A DNA stretch of 64,000 nt from Embleya sp040629175 (GTDB lineage Bacteria; Actinomycetota; Actinomycetes; Streptomycetales; Streptomycetaceae), in the NCBI RefSeq assembly GCF_040629175.1, contig NZ_JBEXUX010000001.1, positions 310,001 to 374,000 of the forward strand, read 5' to 3'. The first letter of the stretch is position 1. Every line of letters begins with the position of its first letter. Positions 18,033 through 26,792 of this stretch are shown in pieces. The translations under genes and the position numbers were made by a program. Below the pieces are notes generated by a model. The model did not search any database, was not told the DNA's origin, and worked only from the letters and a program-made list of their open reading frames with translations.

Positions 18033-18515
18033 TCACCGCAGGCCCTCCTTTCGATGGCACCAGCGGTGTGTGGCGCCGCCGAAGGGGAAGATCCCGTTCG
18101 CCGCGAGGGCGTCACACGGGTCGGTCCGCACCGGATTCGACCCCCGCTGGGATCCGGTCCCGCCGGAGCGGGGCGGGCGGGCCGCGCCGGATTCGGCCCG
18201 GGGGCGCGGGCGGGTGGTGCGCGGCGGATCCGGGTCCGCGGCGGGGTCGGCCGCGGGCGTCCCGGTCCCGTCCTCGGCGTCGGTTTCGGCGTTGGCTTCG
18301 GCTTCGGTCGAGCCGCCCGCCATCTCGGTGATCGCCGGCGCGGGCTCCGCCGGGAGCGCGGCGGCGGCGGGGGCGGGTGCGACCGGTGGGGCCGGAGCCG
18401 CCACCGGTGCCGGCGGGCGCGGCGTCGGGTCCGGCGCGGCCACTCGGGTACAACCGACCGAGGCCGACAGCAGGATGGGCAACACCAGGGCGGGCACGAT
18501 CCGGGACGCGGTCAT
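18033..18515 (-). CDS. Small proline-rich lipoprotein, function unknown
   Basis: The 160-residue product starts with a hydrophobic signal segment ending in SASVGC, a weak lipobox (Ser at -3), so membrane anchoring at C22 is likely but not certain. A long Ala/Pro-rich linker and an acidic stretch follow. The C-terminus (CDALAANGIFPFGGATHRWC) has two cysteines and is the only folded-looking part. Its ATG lies inside the nei stop codon (ATGA overlap), so it is translationally coupled to nei; this is the main support for its being real. I do not recognise the family. Confidence 0.55.
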   Translation of the reverse strand: MTASRIVPALVLPILLSASVGCTRVAAPDPTPRPPAPVAAPAPPVAPAPAAAALPAEPAPAITEMAGGSTEAEANAETDAEDGTGTPAADPAADPDPPRTTRPRPRAESGAARPPRSGGTGSQRGSNPVRTDPCDALAANGIFPFGGATHRWCHRKEGLR

Positions 18516-19345
18516 GCCCTGTACGACGAACCGCCCGGGTATCGGTCACCGGGTGTACCTCCATCGGGTGACGGCTGGCAGCGCGGGCACCAGTACGTCA
18601 CCCGCGGCGGATCCCCCAGGTCGGCGCGCCGGATCGAACCGCCGCAGCGCGCGCACGGGCGACCGCCGCGCCCGTAGACCCAGTGCCGGCGACCCGGCCG
18701 GGTGTCGCCCGTGGTGACGTGCCCGACCCGGTCGCGGTTGGCGTTCAGCGCACGATGCGCCAGGGTCGCCCACGCGTGCGGATCGCCCGCCGCGGCCACC
18801 GGGGTCCAGGGGGCGACGCCGCGCAGGAAGCACAACTCCACCCGGTACACATTGCCGAGGCCGGCCAGGTTGCGCTGGTCCAGGAGCGCGTCACCGATCG
18901 GCCGGCCCGGCCGGGCGGCCAGCCGGCGGGCGGCCTCGTCCGGATCCCAGTCCGGGCCGAGCGGATCCGGCCCCAGGTGGCCGACCACGGTCGACTCCTC
19001 GGCGGTGCGCACCAACTCGACCACGGGCATCCGCATCCCGACCACGGTCTGCGCCGCGTTGGCCAGCACCAGCCGGATCGCGTGCCAGGGACGCGGGAGC
19101 GGGCGCGGGCCGGTGGGCTGGATCTCCCAGGTGCCGTCCATCCGCAGGTGGGTGTGCAGCGTGAGGTCGCCCTCGATCCGGGTCAGCAGGTGTTTGCCGC
19201 GCGGGACCACCGCCAGTACCGAACGCCCGGTCAGATCCACGGTCGCCAGCCGGGGCACCCGGAAGTCGGTCACGGTCAGCGGGCGGTCCACCAGGGCCGC
19301 ACGCAGCCGCCGCGCCGCCTGATACACGCTGTCGCCTTCGGGCAT
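18512..19345 (-). CDS. nei: Endonuclease VIII-like DNA glycosylase (Fpg/Nei family)
   Basis: The 277-residue base-excision repair enzyme removes oxidised bases and cuts the abasic strand. It starts MPEGDSV: after Met removal Pro2 is the Schiff-base nucleophile and Glu3 the acid, which also fixes the start at 19345. DQRNLAGLGNVYRVE is the helix-two-turn-helix region. A C-terminal zinc finger has two CxxC pairs (CARC and CPRC). Glu-Gly-Asp after Pro is Nei-like rather than Fpg-like. It is one base pair-overlap unit with the downstream lipoprotein gene and lies next to lhr, another repair gene, as in S. coelicolor. Confidence 0.9.
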   Translation of the reverse strand: MPEGDSVYQAARRLRAALVDRPLTVTDFRVPRLATVDLTGRSVLAVVPRGKHLLTRIEGDLTLHTHLRMDGTWEIQPTGPRPLPRPWHAIRLVLANAAQTVVGMRMPVVELVRTAEESTVVGHLGPDPLGPDWDPDEAARRLAARPGRPIGDALLDQRNLAGLGNVYRVELCFLRGVAPWTPVAAAGDPHAWATLAHRALNANRDRVGHVTTGDTRPGRRHWVYGRGGRPCARCGGSIRRADLGDPPRVTYWCPRCQPSPDGGTPGDRYPGGSSYRA

Positions 19346-19687
19346 TCCACCATTGTCCCGGGTGTCGTCGTCCCCGGGAGACGGGGCCGAGCCCGGGGCC
19401 GGCCCTCCGAGTCCCCCCGGACCCGTCGGTGCGGCCGAACCCCGGGGGTCGCGGCGCCGCAGGTGTGGCGGCCCGGAAACCGACGTCGCGAGCGCGCGGC
19501 CAGGAACACGCCCGCGACGCCGGATCCGAGTACGTCCGACCGTGACGCGTGCAGGGTCGCCACGGGCGGATGGTGCCGGTCGACTCCGTCGGGATCCCTC
19601 CCGGCGTCGCCTTCCGTGACCACGATCCTGCTCGATGTACATGACCGGGGTGTTTCGCGGACCGGGCGCTCGTGTAACGAAACGGTG
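19346..19687. other. Gene-free spacer between nei and lhr
   Basis: This 342-base region has no supported coding sequence on either strand. It contains the nei promoter region. Near 19648-19685 GTTTCG and CGAAAC arms could form a weak hairpin downstream of lhr. Nothing else is evident. Confidence 0.4.
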
Positions 19688-22600
19688 TCACCCTCGCAGG
19701 CGCAGCCCCCTGGGGGTGGCGTGGAACCCGGCCGCCTCCAGCGCCTTGCCCAGCGAGGAGGTCAGCACCTCGGCGCCGTCCGCCTTCTCCACCGTCAGTT
19801 TGCCCAGCGCGCCGGCGCGCACCGCGGCGGCCAGCGCCTCGGCCGCCGGGCCCACCCGGTCCGGGTCGTCGGTCCAGGACAACAACGTGCGTCCGCCGCG
19901 CTCGATGTACAGGATCGGCTCGCCGTCGAGCAGGATCACCAGCGCACCGGCCTTGCGGCCCGGCCGGTGCCCGCCCGCGCTCTCCCCGGGCCGGTCCGGC
20001 CAGGCCAGCGCGGCGCCGTACGGGTTGGCCGGGTCGGCGGCGGCCAGCACCACCGCGCCGGGCAACTCGTGCGGCTCACGGCGCTCGCTCGCGCCCTGCA
20101 ACGCGCGCAGCCGGTCCACCGCGCCGTCGGCGGCGAACTGGGCGGCGCCCAGACCCTCCACGAAGTAGCCCCGGCGGACCCGACCGCCGTCCTCGAACAC
20201 GCTCAGCACCTTGTAGGCCGCGGCGAAGCCGCCCGGGCTGCCCTCGGCGACCACCGCGCCGCGGGTGACCACGCCGTGCCGGTCCAGGAGCGTCTCGGCC
20301 AACGCGTGCGCCCGCCGGGTGGGGTCGGGCTCGACCACCGGGGCCAGCGACCAGCGGCCGGCCACCGTCGGTGGCCCACCGCGAACGGCCGCCACCGGCC
20401 GCCCTCGACTCAGGCCCGCGTACCGCCCGCGCGGGGTCGCCCGCCGGGCCCGGTGCGCGGTCGAGCCGGACGTGCGTCCCGAGCCGAGCAGCGCGCGCAG
20501 CGGGGTGAGCGTGTCGCCGGTGACCTGCCCGGACCACACCAGGTCCCACAGCGCCTCGGCGATCGCCGCCTCCGACGCCGGGGTCGGCAGTTCCAGCCGC
20601 TCGGCGAGCTGCCGGAAGAACAGCGCGTAGCCACCGGCCAGCGCGGCCAGGATCGCGGTGTGCAGCGGCGTCGTCTCCAGCGGCACCGGCGGCGGGAGCA
20701 GATACGGCGCGGCGTCCGCGAGATAGAGCGAGAGCCAACCGTCCTTGCCCGGCAGCGCGCCGTGTCCGGCCCACAGCACCTCGCCGGCCGCACACAGCTC
20801 GTCCAGCATCGCGGGGTGGTAGTCGACCACCCGCGTGGGCAACACCAGCTTCTCCAGCGCGGAGGCCGGCACGCTCGCCCCCTGGAGTTGCTCGACCACC
20901 CGAAGCAGACCGTCCGGGCCGCGCACCCCGCTCGCGCCCACGCCCTGCCACACGGTCAGGAACCGGGCCAGCGCGACCGGCGGCACCGGCTCGACCTCGT
21001 GCCGCAGCGCCGCCAGCGAGCGCCGGCGCAACATCCGCAACACTTCCGCACCGCACCACTCCAGGCCGGAGCCGCCGGGGCGGAACTCGCCGGAGACCAC
21101 CTGCCCGCTCGCGGCCAGCCGCTCCAGCGTGCCCGTGGTCACCGCGACCCCCAAGCCGAAGCGGGCGGCGGCATCGCCCGCCCGGAACGGCCCGTGCGTG
21201 CGGGCGTAGCGGGCCAGCAGATCGCCCAGCGGATCCTTGACCGGCTCGGTGAACGCCTCGGGCACGCCGACCGGCAGCGGAGTGCCCAGCGCGTCGCGCA
21301 GCCGGCCGGCGTCCTCGATGCCCGCCCAATGCTCCTCACCCGCGATCCGCACCCGGATCACCCGACGCGCGTCCGCCAGGCCGGTCAGCCAATCGAGCTC
21401 GAACGCGTCCGTGCCGCGCGCCGCGACCTCGGCCGTGGTCAGCGGTCCGAGCAGCCGCAACAGGTCGGCGACCCCCTCCGCGTCCCGCACCCGGCGGTCC
21501 TCGGCGAGCCGCTGCAACTCGGCCTCGGTGCGGGCCAGCACCTCCGGGTCGAGCAGTTCGCGCAACTCGGCCTGGCCGAGCAGCTCGGCCAACAGCCGCG
21601 AGTCCAGCGCGAGCGCCGCCGCCCGACGTTCCGCGAGCGGCGAGTCGCCCTCGTACATGAACTGCGCGACGTAGCCGAACAGCAGCGAGCGGGCGAACGG
21701 CGAGGGCTCGGTCGTGGTGACCTCGACGATGCGCACCGCGCGGGTGGCGATGTCGCGCATCAGGCCGGTCAGGCCGGGCACGTCGAACACGTCCTGGAGG
21801 CACTCGCGCATCGTCTCCAGGACGATCGGGAACGAGCCGTACTCACTGGCCACCGCGAGCAGTTGGGCCGAGCGCCGGCGCTGTTGCCACAGCGGGGTAC
21901 GGCGGCCCGGCATCCGGCGCGGCAGCAGCAGCGCGCGGGCCGCGCACTCGCGGAAGCGGGACGCGAACAGCGCCGAACCACCCACCTCGGCGGTCACCAG
22001 GGGTTCCACCTCGGCCTCCTCGAACACCGCGAAGTCCGGTGGCAGCGCCCCCGCCGCGAGGTCGTCGGAGGACTCCCCGAAGGACTGGTCACCGAAGGGC
22101 AGCCCGCTGTCCGGCAGCCGCAGCACGATCCCGTCGTCACCGTGCATGGTCTGCACGTCGAGCCCGGTGCGCTCGCGCAGTCGGGCCGAGATGGCCAGCG
22201 CCCACGGCGCGTGCACCTGGGCGCCGAACGGCGAGTGCACCACGACCCGCCAGTCGCCCAGTTCGTCGCGGAAGCGCTCGACCACGATCGTGCGGTCGTC
22301 CGGGATGTGGCCGCACGCCTCGCGCTGCTCGCCCAGGTAGCCGAGCAGGTTGTCCACCGCCCACGGGTCCAGGCCCGCGGCGGCCACCCGCTCGCGGGCC
22401 CGCTCGGCCGGCAACGCGCCCACCTCGCGCACGAAGGCGCCGAGCGCGCGGCCCAGTTCCACCGGCCGCCCCAGCGCGTCGCCGTGCCAGAACGGCAGCT
22501 TGCCCGGCACTCCGGGGGCGGGCGAGACCAGCACCTTGTCGTGGGTGATGTCCTCGATCCGCCACGACGAGGTGCCCAGCGTGAACACGTCGCCCACGCG

Positions 22601-24307
22601 CGACTCGTAGACCATCTCCTCGTCCAGCTCGCCGACCCGCGACTTCGCGTCGCCGGCGACCAGGAACACGCCGAACAGGCCGCGGTCGGGGATGGTGCCG
22701 CCGGAGGTGACCGCGAGCCGCTGGGCGCCGGGGCGGGCGGAGAGCACGCCGCCGACCCGGTCCCACACGATGCGCGGGCGCAGTTCGGCGAACGCGTCCG
22801 AGGGGTAGCGGCCGGCGAGCATGTCCAGGGTCGCCTCGTAGGCCGACGCGGGCAGCGCGGCGAACGGCGCGGCCCGGCGGATCAGCGCGAGCAGCGCGTC
22901 CACGTCGCGGTCCTCGATCGACACCATCGAGACGATCTGCTGGGCCAGCACGTCCAGCGGGTTGCGCGGCCCGCGCACCGACTCGATCGCCCCCTCGCGC
23001 ATGCGCTCGGTGACCACCGCGGTCTGCACCAGGTCGCCGCGGAACTTGGGGAAGATCACCCCGCGCGAGATCGCCCCGACCTGGTGCCCGGCCCGGCCCA
23101 CCCGCTGGAGGCCCGAGGCCACCGAGGGCGGCGACTCGACCTGGACGACCAGGTCCACCGCGCCCATGTCGATGCCCAACTCCAGGCTGGAGGTGGCCAC
23201 CACGGCGGGCAGGCGACCGGCCTTGAGGTCTTCTTCCACCTGGGCCCGCTGCTCCTTGGACACCGAGCCGTGGTGGGCGCGCGCGAGCAGCGCGGGGGCG
23301 CCCCGACTGCTGCCCGCCTGGGCCATCAGCTCGGCCGGCGACGAGTCCTTCGGCAGTTCCTCGCCGGTGGCCCGCTCGTAGGCGATCTCGTTCAGCCGGC
23401 CGCACAACCGCTCGGCCAGGCGGCGTGAATTGGCGAACACGATGGTCGAGCGGTGGGCCTGGATCAGGTCGACGATGCGTTCCTCGACGTGCGGCCACAC
23501 CGAGGTCCTGCGCTCGTTGCCGGCCTCGTCGAAGTCGCCGCTGCCGGCGCCGAGCTCGCCCATGTCCTCGACCGGGACCACGACCGAGAGCTCGAACGTC
23601 TTGGTGGCCGGCGGCTGGACCACGTGCACGTCGCCGGTCGAACGCATCCAGCGGGCCACCTCCTCGACCGGGCGCACGGTCGCGGACAGGCCGATCCGGC
23701 GCGCCGGGCGATCGAGGAGTTCGTCCAGCCGCTCCAGGGTCAGCGCCAGGTGCGCGCCGCGCTTGGTGCCGGCGACCGCGTGCACCTCGTCCACGATCAC
23801 CGTGTCCACCCCGCGCAGCGCCTCGCGGGCCTGCGAGGTGAGGATCAGGAACAGCGACTCGGGGGTGGTGATCAGGATGTCCGGCGGCTTCGTGGCGAAG
23901 CGACGTCGATCGGCCGCCGGGGTGTCGCCGGAGCGCACGCCCACGGTGACCTCGGGCTCGGGCAGGCCCAGCCGCACGGACGCCTGCCGGATGCCGGTGA
24001 GCGGGCTGCGCAGGTTGCGCTCGACGTCGACCGCGAGCGCCTTGAGCGGCGAGATGTACAACACCCGACAGCGCCGGCGCGGATCGGCCGGCACCGGTTC
24101 GGCGGCGAGCCGGTCCAGCGCGGACAGGAACGCCGCGAGCGTCTTGCCGGACCCGGTCGGCGCGACCACGAGCGCGTCCTTGCCCTCGGCGATGGCGCGC
24201 CAGGCGCCCTCCTGGGCCCGGGTCGGCGCGTGGAAGGCACCGGTGAACCATTCCCGGGTGGCGGGGGAGAAGCCGGCCAGGACCGAAGCGGGGTCGTCAT
24301 GTGGCAT
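19688..24307 (-). CDS. lhr: Large helicase-related protein Lhr (SF2 ATP-dependent helicase)
   Basis: The 1539-residue protein is a long-form Lhr, a 3'-5' DNA/RNA-DNA helicase involved in DNA repair. Motif I is APTGSGKT (K55) and motif II is DEVH (173-176); SATVRP is motif III, and the second RecA domain contains GIDMGAVDLVVQVESPPSV and QRVGRAGHQ. The winged-helix and Lhr-core domains follow, and the extra ~600-residue C-terminal part is typical of actinobacterial Lhr. Its start region is divergent from the DUF3046 gene, 100 bases away. Confidence 0.95.
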   Translation of the reverse strand: MPHDDPASVLAGFSPATREWFTGAFHAPTRAQEGAWRAIAEGKDALVVAPTGSGKTLAAFLSALDRLAAEPVPADPRRRCRVLYISPLKALAVDVERNLRSPLTGIRQASVRLGLPEPEVTVGVRSGDTPAADRRRFATKPPDILITTPESLFLILTSQAREALRGVDTVIVDEVHAVAGTKRGAHLALTLERLDELLDRPARRIGLSATVRPVEEVARWMRSTGDVHVVQPPATKTFELSVVVPVEDMGELGAGSGDFDEAGNERRTSVWPHVEERIVDLIQAHRSTIVFANSRRLAERLCGRLNEIAYERATGEELPKDSSPAELMAQAGSSRGAPALLARAHHGSVSKEQRAQVEEDLKAGRLPAVVATSSLELGIDMGAVDLVVQVESPPSVASGLQRVGRAGHQVGAISRGVIFPKFRGDLVQTAVVTERMREGAIESVRGPRNPLDVLAQQIVSMVSIEDRDVDALLALIRRAAPFAALPASAYEATLDMLAGRYPSDAFAELRPRIVWDRVGGVLSARPGAQRLAVTSGGTIPDRGLFGVFLVAGDAKSRVGELDEEMVYESRVGDVFTLGTSSWRIEDITHDKVLVSPAPGVPGKLPFWHGDALGRPVELGRALGAFVREVGALPAERARERVAAAGLDPWAVDNLLGYLGEQREACGHIPDDRTIVVERFRDELGDWRVVVHSPFGAQVHAPWALAISARLRERTGLDVQTMHGDDGIVLRLPDSGLPFGDQSFGESSDDLAAGALPPDFAVFEEAEVEPLVTAEVGGSALFASRFRECAARALLLPRRMPGRRTPLWQQRRRSAQLLAVASEYGSFPIVLETMRECLQDVFDVPGLTGLMRDIATRAVRIVEVTTTEPSPFARSLLFGYVAQFMYEGDSPLAERRAAALALDSRLLAELLGQAELRELLDPEVLARTEAELQRLAEDRRVRDAEGVADLLRLLGPLTTAEVAARGTDAFELDWLTGLADARRVIRVRIAGEEHWAGIEDAGRLRDALGTPLPVGVPEAFTEPVKDPLGDLLARYARTHGPFRAGDAAARFGLGVAVTTGTLERLAASGQVVSGEFRPGGSGLEWCGAEVLRMLRRRSLAALRHEVEPVPPVALARFLTVWQGVGASGVRGPDGLLRVVEQLQGASVPASALEKLVLPTRVVDYHPAMLDELCAAGEVLWAGHGALPGKDGWLSLYLADAAPYLLPPPVPLETTPLHTAILAALAGGYALFFRQLAERLELPTPASEAAIAEALWDLVWSGQVTGDTLTPLRALLGSGRTSGSTAHRARRATPRGRYAGLSRGRPVAAVRGGPPTVAGRWSLAPVVEPDPTRRAHALAETLLDRHGVVTRGAVVAEGSPGGFAAAYKVLSVFEDGGRVRRGYFVEGLGAAQFAADGAVDRLRALQGASERREPHELPGAVVLAAADPANPYGAALAWPDRPGESAGGHRPGRKAGALVILLDGEPILYIERGGRTLLSWTDDPDRVGPAAEALAAAVRAGALGKLTVEKADGAEVLTSSLGKALEAAGFHATPRGLRLRG

Positions 24308-24407
24308 AACTCCCCATGGTGCCGGGTGGCTCGGACATTCGCGTCGGGGACATTCGGGCGCCGGGCGGGGCGACCGCGCACGTCGCCGCTACCGGGATAC
24401 TGGTCGC

Positions 24408-24605
24408 ATGGGACTCACCGACTTCTGGCGACGCATGCGCGCCCACTTCGGCGACTCGTACGCCGAGTCCTTCGCCCGCGACCACGTGATGTCCGAGCTG
24501 GGTGGCCGGACCGTGCACGAGGCGTTGGCCGCGGGCATCGAGGCCAAGGACGTCTGGCGCGGCGTGTGTGTCTCGATGGACCTGCCGACGACCAAGCGGG
24601 CCTGA
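24408..24605 (+). CDS. DUF3046 protein (normally recA-adjacent)
   Basis: The 65-residue protein (MGLTDFWRRMRAHFGDSYAE...) matches the DUF3046 family, a small actinobacterial protein usually encoded immediately upstream of recA (Rv2738c in M. tuberculosis). Here no recA or recX follows. GATACT lies six bases upstream of the ATG and there is no Shine-Dalgarno sequence, so the transcript may be leaderless. Function is unknown. Confidence 0.85.
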   Translation: MGLTDFWRRMRAHFGDSYAESFARDHVMSELGGRTVHEALAAGIEAKDVWRGVCVSMDLPTTKRA

Positions 24606-24741
24606 TCCGGCCGGCCCGGGCGCGGGCGGCTCGGGCACACGCGGCGGCGCACCCAAGCGGACATAGCGTGACGCTCTAGGCTCTTCCTGTCATTCGACAT
24701 GCATCGCGACACAGTGGTGCGGGAGAGTACAGGGAGCCCAT

Positions 24742-25947
24742 GTGACCCCACCCGACACACCTGCGACGCGGCTCACCTCGCGCGATCGCATGCCGTCGTG
24801 GTTGCCGCGGGCCGTGTTCATGATCCTGGCGATGATCGCGGGCTTTCGGCTGCTCGGCTGGACGCTGGCACACCTGCGCTCGCTGCTGATCGACCTGTTG
24901 CTGGCGTTCTTCCTCGCCCTGGCCTTCGAGCCGGCCGTGGACCGGTTGGCCCGGCGCGGGATGCGCCGCGGCGTGGCCACCGCCATCGCCTTCGTGGTGG
25001 TCTTCCTGGCCTGCGCCGGGTTCCTGGCGGTGGTGGGCTCGCTGCTGGTGGACCAGGTGGTGGCGTTCGCCCGGAATCTGCCCGACTACCTCGACGACCT
25101 GGTCGCCTGGGTGAATCGCACGTTCGGCACCGACCTGACGGTGGAGAAGATCCAGGGCGACATCTTCAAGGACTCCGGCACCGTCCAGGGCTACGCCGAG
25201 CGGGTGGCGAACAACGCGCTCGGCCTGTCCGCGAAGATCGTGGCCGGTTTGTTCGAGATGTTCACCATCGCGCTGTTCACCTTCTACTTCACCGCCGAGG
25301 GCCCGCGGATGCGCCGCGCGGTGTGCTCGCTGCTGCCGCCGGAGCGGCAGGCCGAGGTGCTGCGCGGGTGGGAGATCGCGATCGACAAGACCGGCGGATA
25401 TCTGTATTCGCGTGCCGCGCTCGCGCTGATCTCGGCGTTCGCGCACTACATCGCCTTCCTGGTGCTCGAGGTGCCGTACGCGGTCCCGCTGGCGTTGTGG
25501 GTCGGGCTGATCTCGCAGTTCGTGCCGACCGTGGGCACCTATATCGCGATCGTGTTGCCCGCGTTGATCGCGTTGACGGTGAGCCCGTTGACCTCGCTGT
25601 GGGTGGTGTTGTTCGCGACCGCCTACCAGCAGTTCGAGAACTACCTGCTGCATCCGCGGATCACCGCCCGCACGGTGGAGATCCACCCGGCGCTCGCGTT
25701 CGGCGCGGTGATCGGCGGCGCCGCGCTGTTGGGCGCGGTGGGCGCGTTGATCGCGATCCCGCTCGCGGCCACCGGACAGACCTTCGTGGGCAGCTATCTG
25801 CACCGCTACGAGATCCCCGAGCATCGACTGACGCCGGACGAGAGTCGGCCCCCGCGCGGCCCGGGGCCGCTCACCCGGATGTGGCGGCGCGTGCGGGACG
25901 AGCACGGTCGCGCGGACCGTCAGGACCAGAAGCGGAACAACCGGTAG
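24742..25947 (+). CDS. AI-2E family transporter-like membrane protein
   Basis: The 401-residue integral membrane protein has about seven to eight hydrophobic segments. The family signature lies in the C-terminal half (VPYAVPLALWVGLISQFVPT; YQQFENYLLHPRI; HPALAFGAVIGG). Members export small molecules or ions. The autoinducer-2 name comes from one E. coli member, and substrates are mostly unknown. GTG 24742 follows AGGGAG. Its last 28 bases overlap the end of the convergent M50 gene. The 136 bases before it contain no gene. Confidence 0.88.
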   Translation: MTPPDTPATRLTSRDRMPSWLPRAVFMILAMIAGFRLLGWTLAHLRSLLIDLLLAFFLALAFEPAVDRLARRGMRRGVATAIAFVVVFLACAGFLAVVGSLLVDQVVAFARNLPDYLDDLVAWVNRTFGTDLTVEKIQGDIFKDSGTVQGYAERVANNALGLSAKIVAGLFEMFTIALFTFYFTAEGPRMRRAVCSLLPPERQAEVLRGWEIAIDKTGGYLYSRAALALISAFAHYIAFLVLEVPYAVPLALWVGLISQFVPTVGTYIAIVLPALIALTVSPLTSLWVVLFATAYQQFENYLLHPRITARTVEIHPALAFGAVIGGAALLGAVGALIAIPLAATGQTFVGSYLHRYEIPEHRLTPDESRPPRGPGPLTRMWRRVRDEHGRADRQDQKRNNR

Positions 25948-26726
25948 CCGTCGCTCGCCAGGAACGGCGACACGTCCAGCGCGTCGGTGACGTGGTCGAT
26001 CACGTCGTAGAACCAGCCGTTGACCGACGGCGACCACAACAGCGCGAACAGGAACAGGATCGCGTAGGGCGCGTACGGCGCGATCGCCCGGCGGAAGTCG
26101 TACGGCAACCAGGGCTCGATCACCCCGTAGCCGTCCAGGCCGGGCACCGGCAGCAGGTTGAGCACCGCCGCGATCACCTGGAGCTGGATCAGGAACGAGA
26201 ACGCGGCGGTGAAGGTCGGGCTCGCGCCGTCCACCGCGCCGGAGGACAGCAGCAGTGCGAGGACGATCGCCAGCACCGCGTTGGTCAGCGGTCCGACCGC
26301 CGACACCAGGCTGTTGCGCGCCCGACCCCGGATCGCCGAACGATCCAGGTAGACCGCGCCGCCGCTGAGCGGGATGCCGCCGAGCAGCACGAAGATCGTC
26401 GGCAGGATGAAGGACAACAGCGGATCGCTGTACTTGAGCGGGTCCAGGGTCAGGTAGCCCTTGCCCACCACGCTGTGGTCGCCCGAGCGCAACGCGGCGA
26501 ACGCGTGCGCGAATTCGTGCAGGCACAACGACACCAACCAGCCGGACATCACCAGCAGGAAGACCCCGGTCCGGGTGGCCGCCTCCGAGGTGCCGTCGTC
26601 GTGCCACGTGTACCAGGTCGACGCGGCGCAGACCGCGACTATCGCGAGGAAGATCGGGCTCGGCCGCACGTGGCGCAGCGAGCCGGCCGCCGGGCGGCGA
26701 CCGTAATCTCCGTAGGGGTGCGTCAC
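25920..26726 (-). CDS. M50 family site-2 protease homologue
   Basis: The 268-residue polytopic membrane protein carries the zinc-metalloprotease motif HEFAH in LCLHEFAHAFAALRSGD and the downstream third-ligand motif NLLPVPGLDG. Helices on both sides make the active site intramembrane. Members cleave membrane substrates such as anti-sigma factors; this short form without a PDZ domain has no known target. GTG 26726 was chosen because GGAG lies seven bases upstream. It is downstream of panB but separated from it by a strong hairpin. Confidence 0.88.
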   Translation of the reverse strand: MTHPYGDYGRRPAAGSLRHVRPSPIFLAIVAVCAASTWYTWHDDGTSEAATRTGVFLLVMSGWLVSLCLHEFAHAFAALRSGDHSVVGKGYLTLDPLKYSDPLLSFILPTIFVLLGGIPLSGGAVYLDRSAIRGRARNSLVSAVGPLTNAVLAIVLALLLSSGAVDGASPTFTAAFSFLIQLQVIAAVLNLLPVPGLDGYGVIEPWLPYDFRRAIAPYAPYAILFLFALLWSPSVNGWFYDVIDHVTDALDVSPFLASDGYRLFRFWS

Positions 26727-26748
26727 GAACTGCTCCAGATGCGCGGAA

Positions 26749-26782
26749 GGGCCGTACGACCGGGAGTTCGATCGTACGGCCC
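26749..26782 (-). terminator. Terminator of panB
   Basis: A perfect 11-bp inverted repeat (26749-26759 with 26772-26782, 12-base loop) starts ten bases after the panB stop. The GTACG core and location point to transcription termination. Confidence 0.75.
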
Positions 26783-26792
26783 GCCGGGACAC

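Noticed and set aside
18683..23428. A plus-strand open frame of nearly 1600 codons opposite nei and lhr
   Set aside because: Its composition is Arg/His/Gln-rich nonsense typical of shadows; the opposite strand encodes clear Nei and Lhr motifs.
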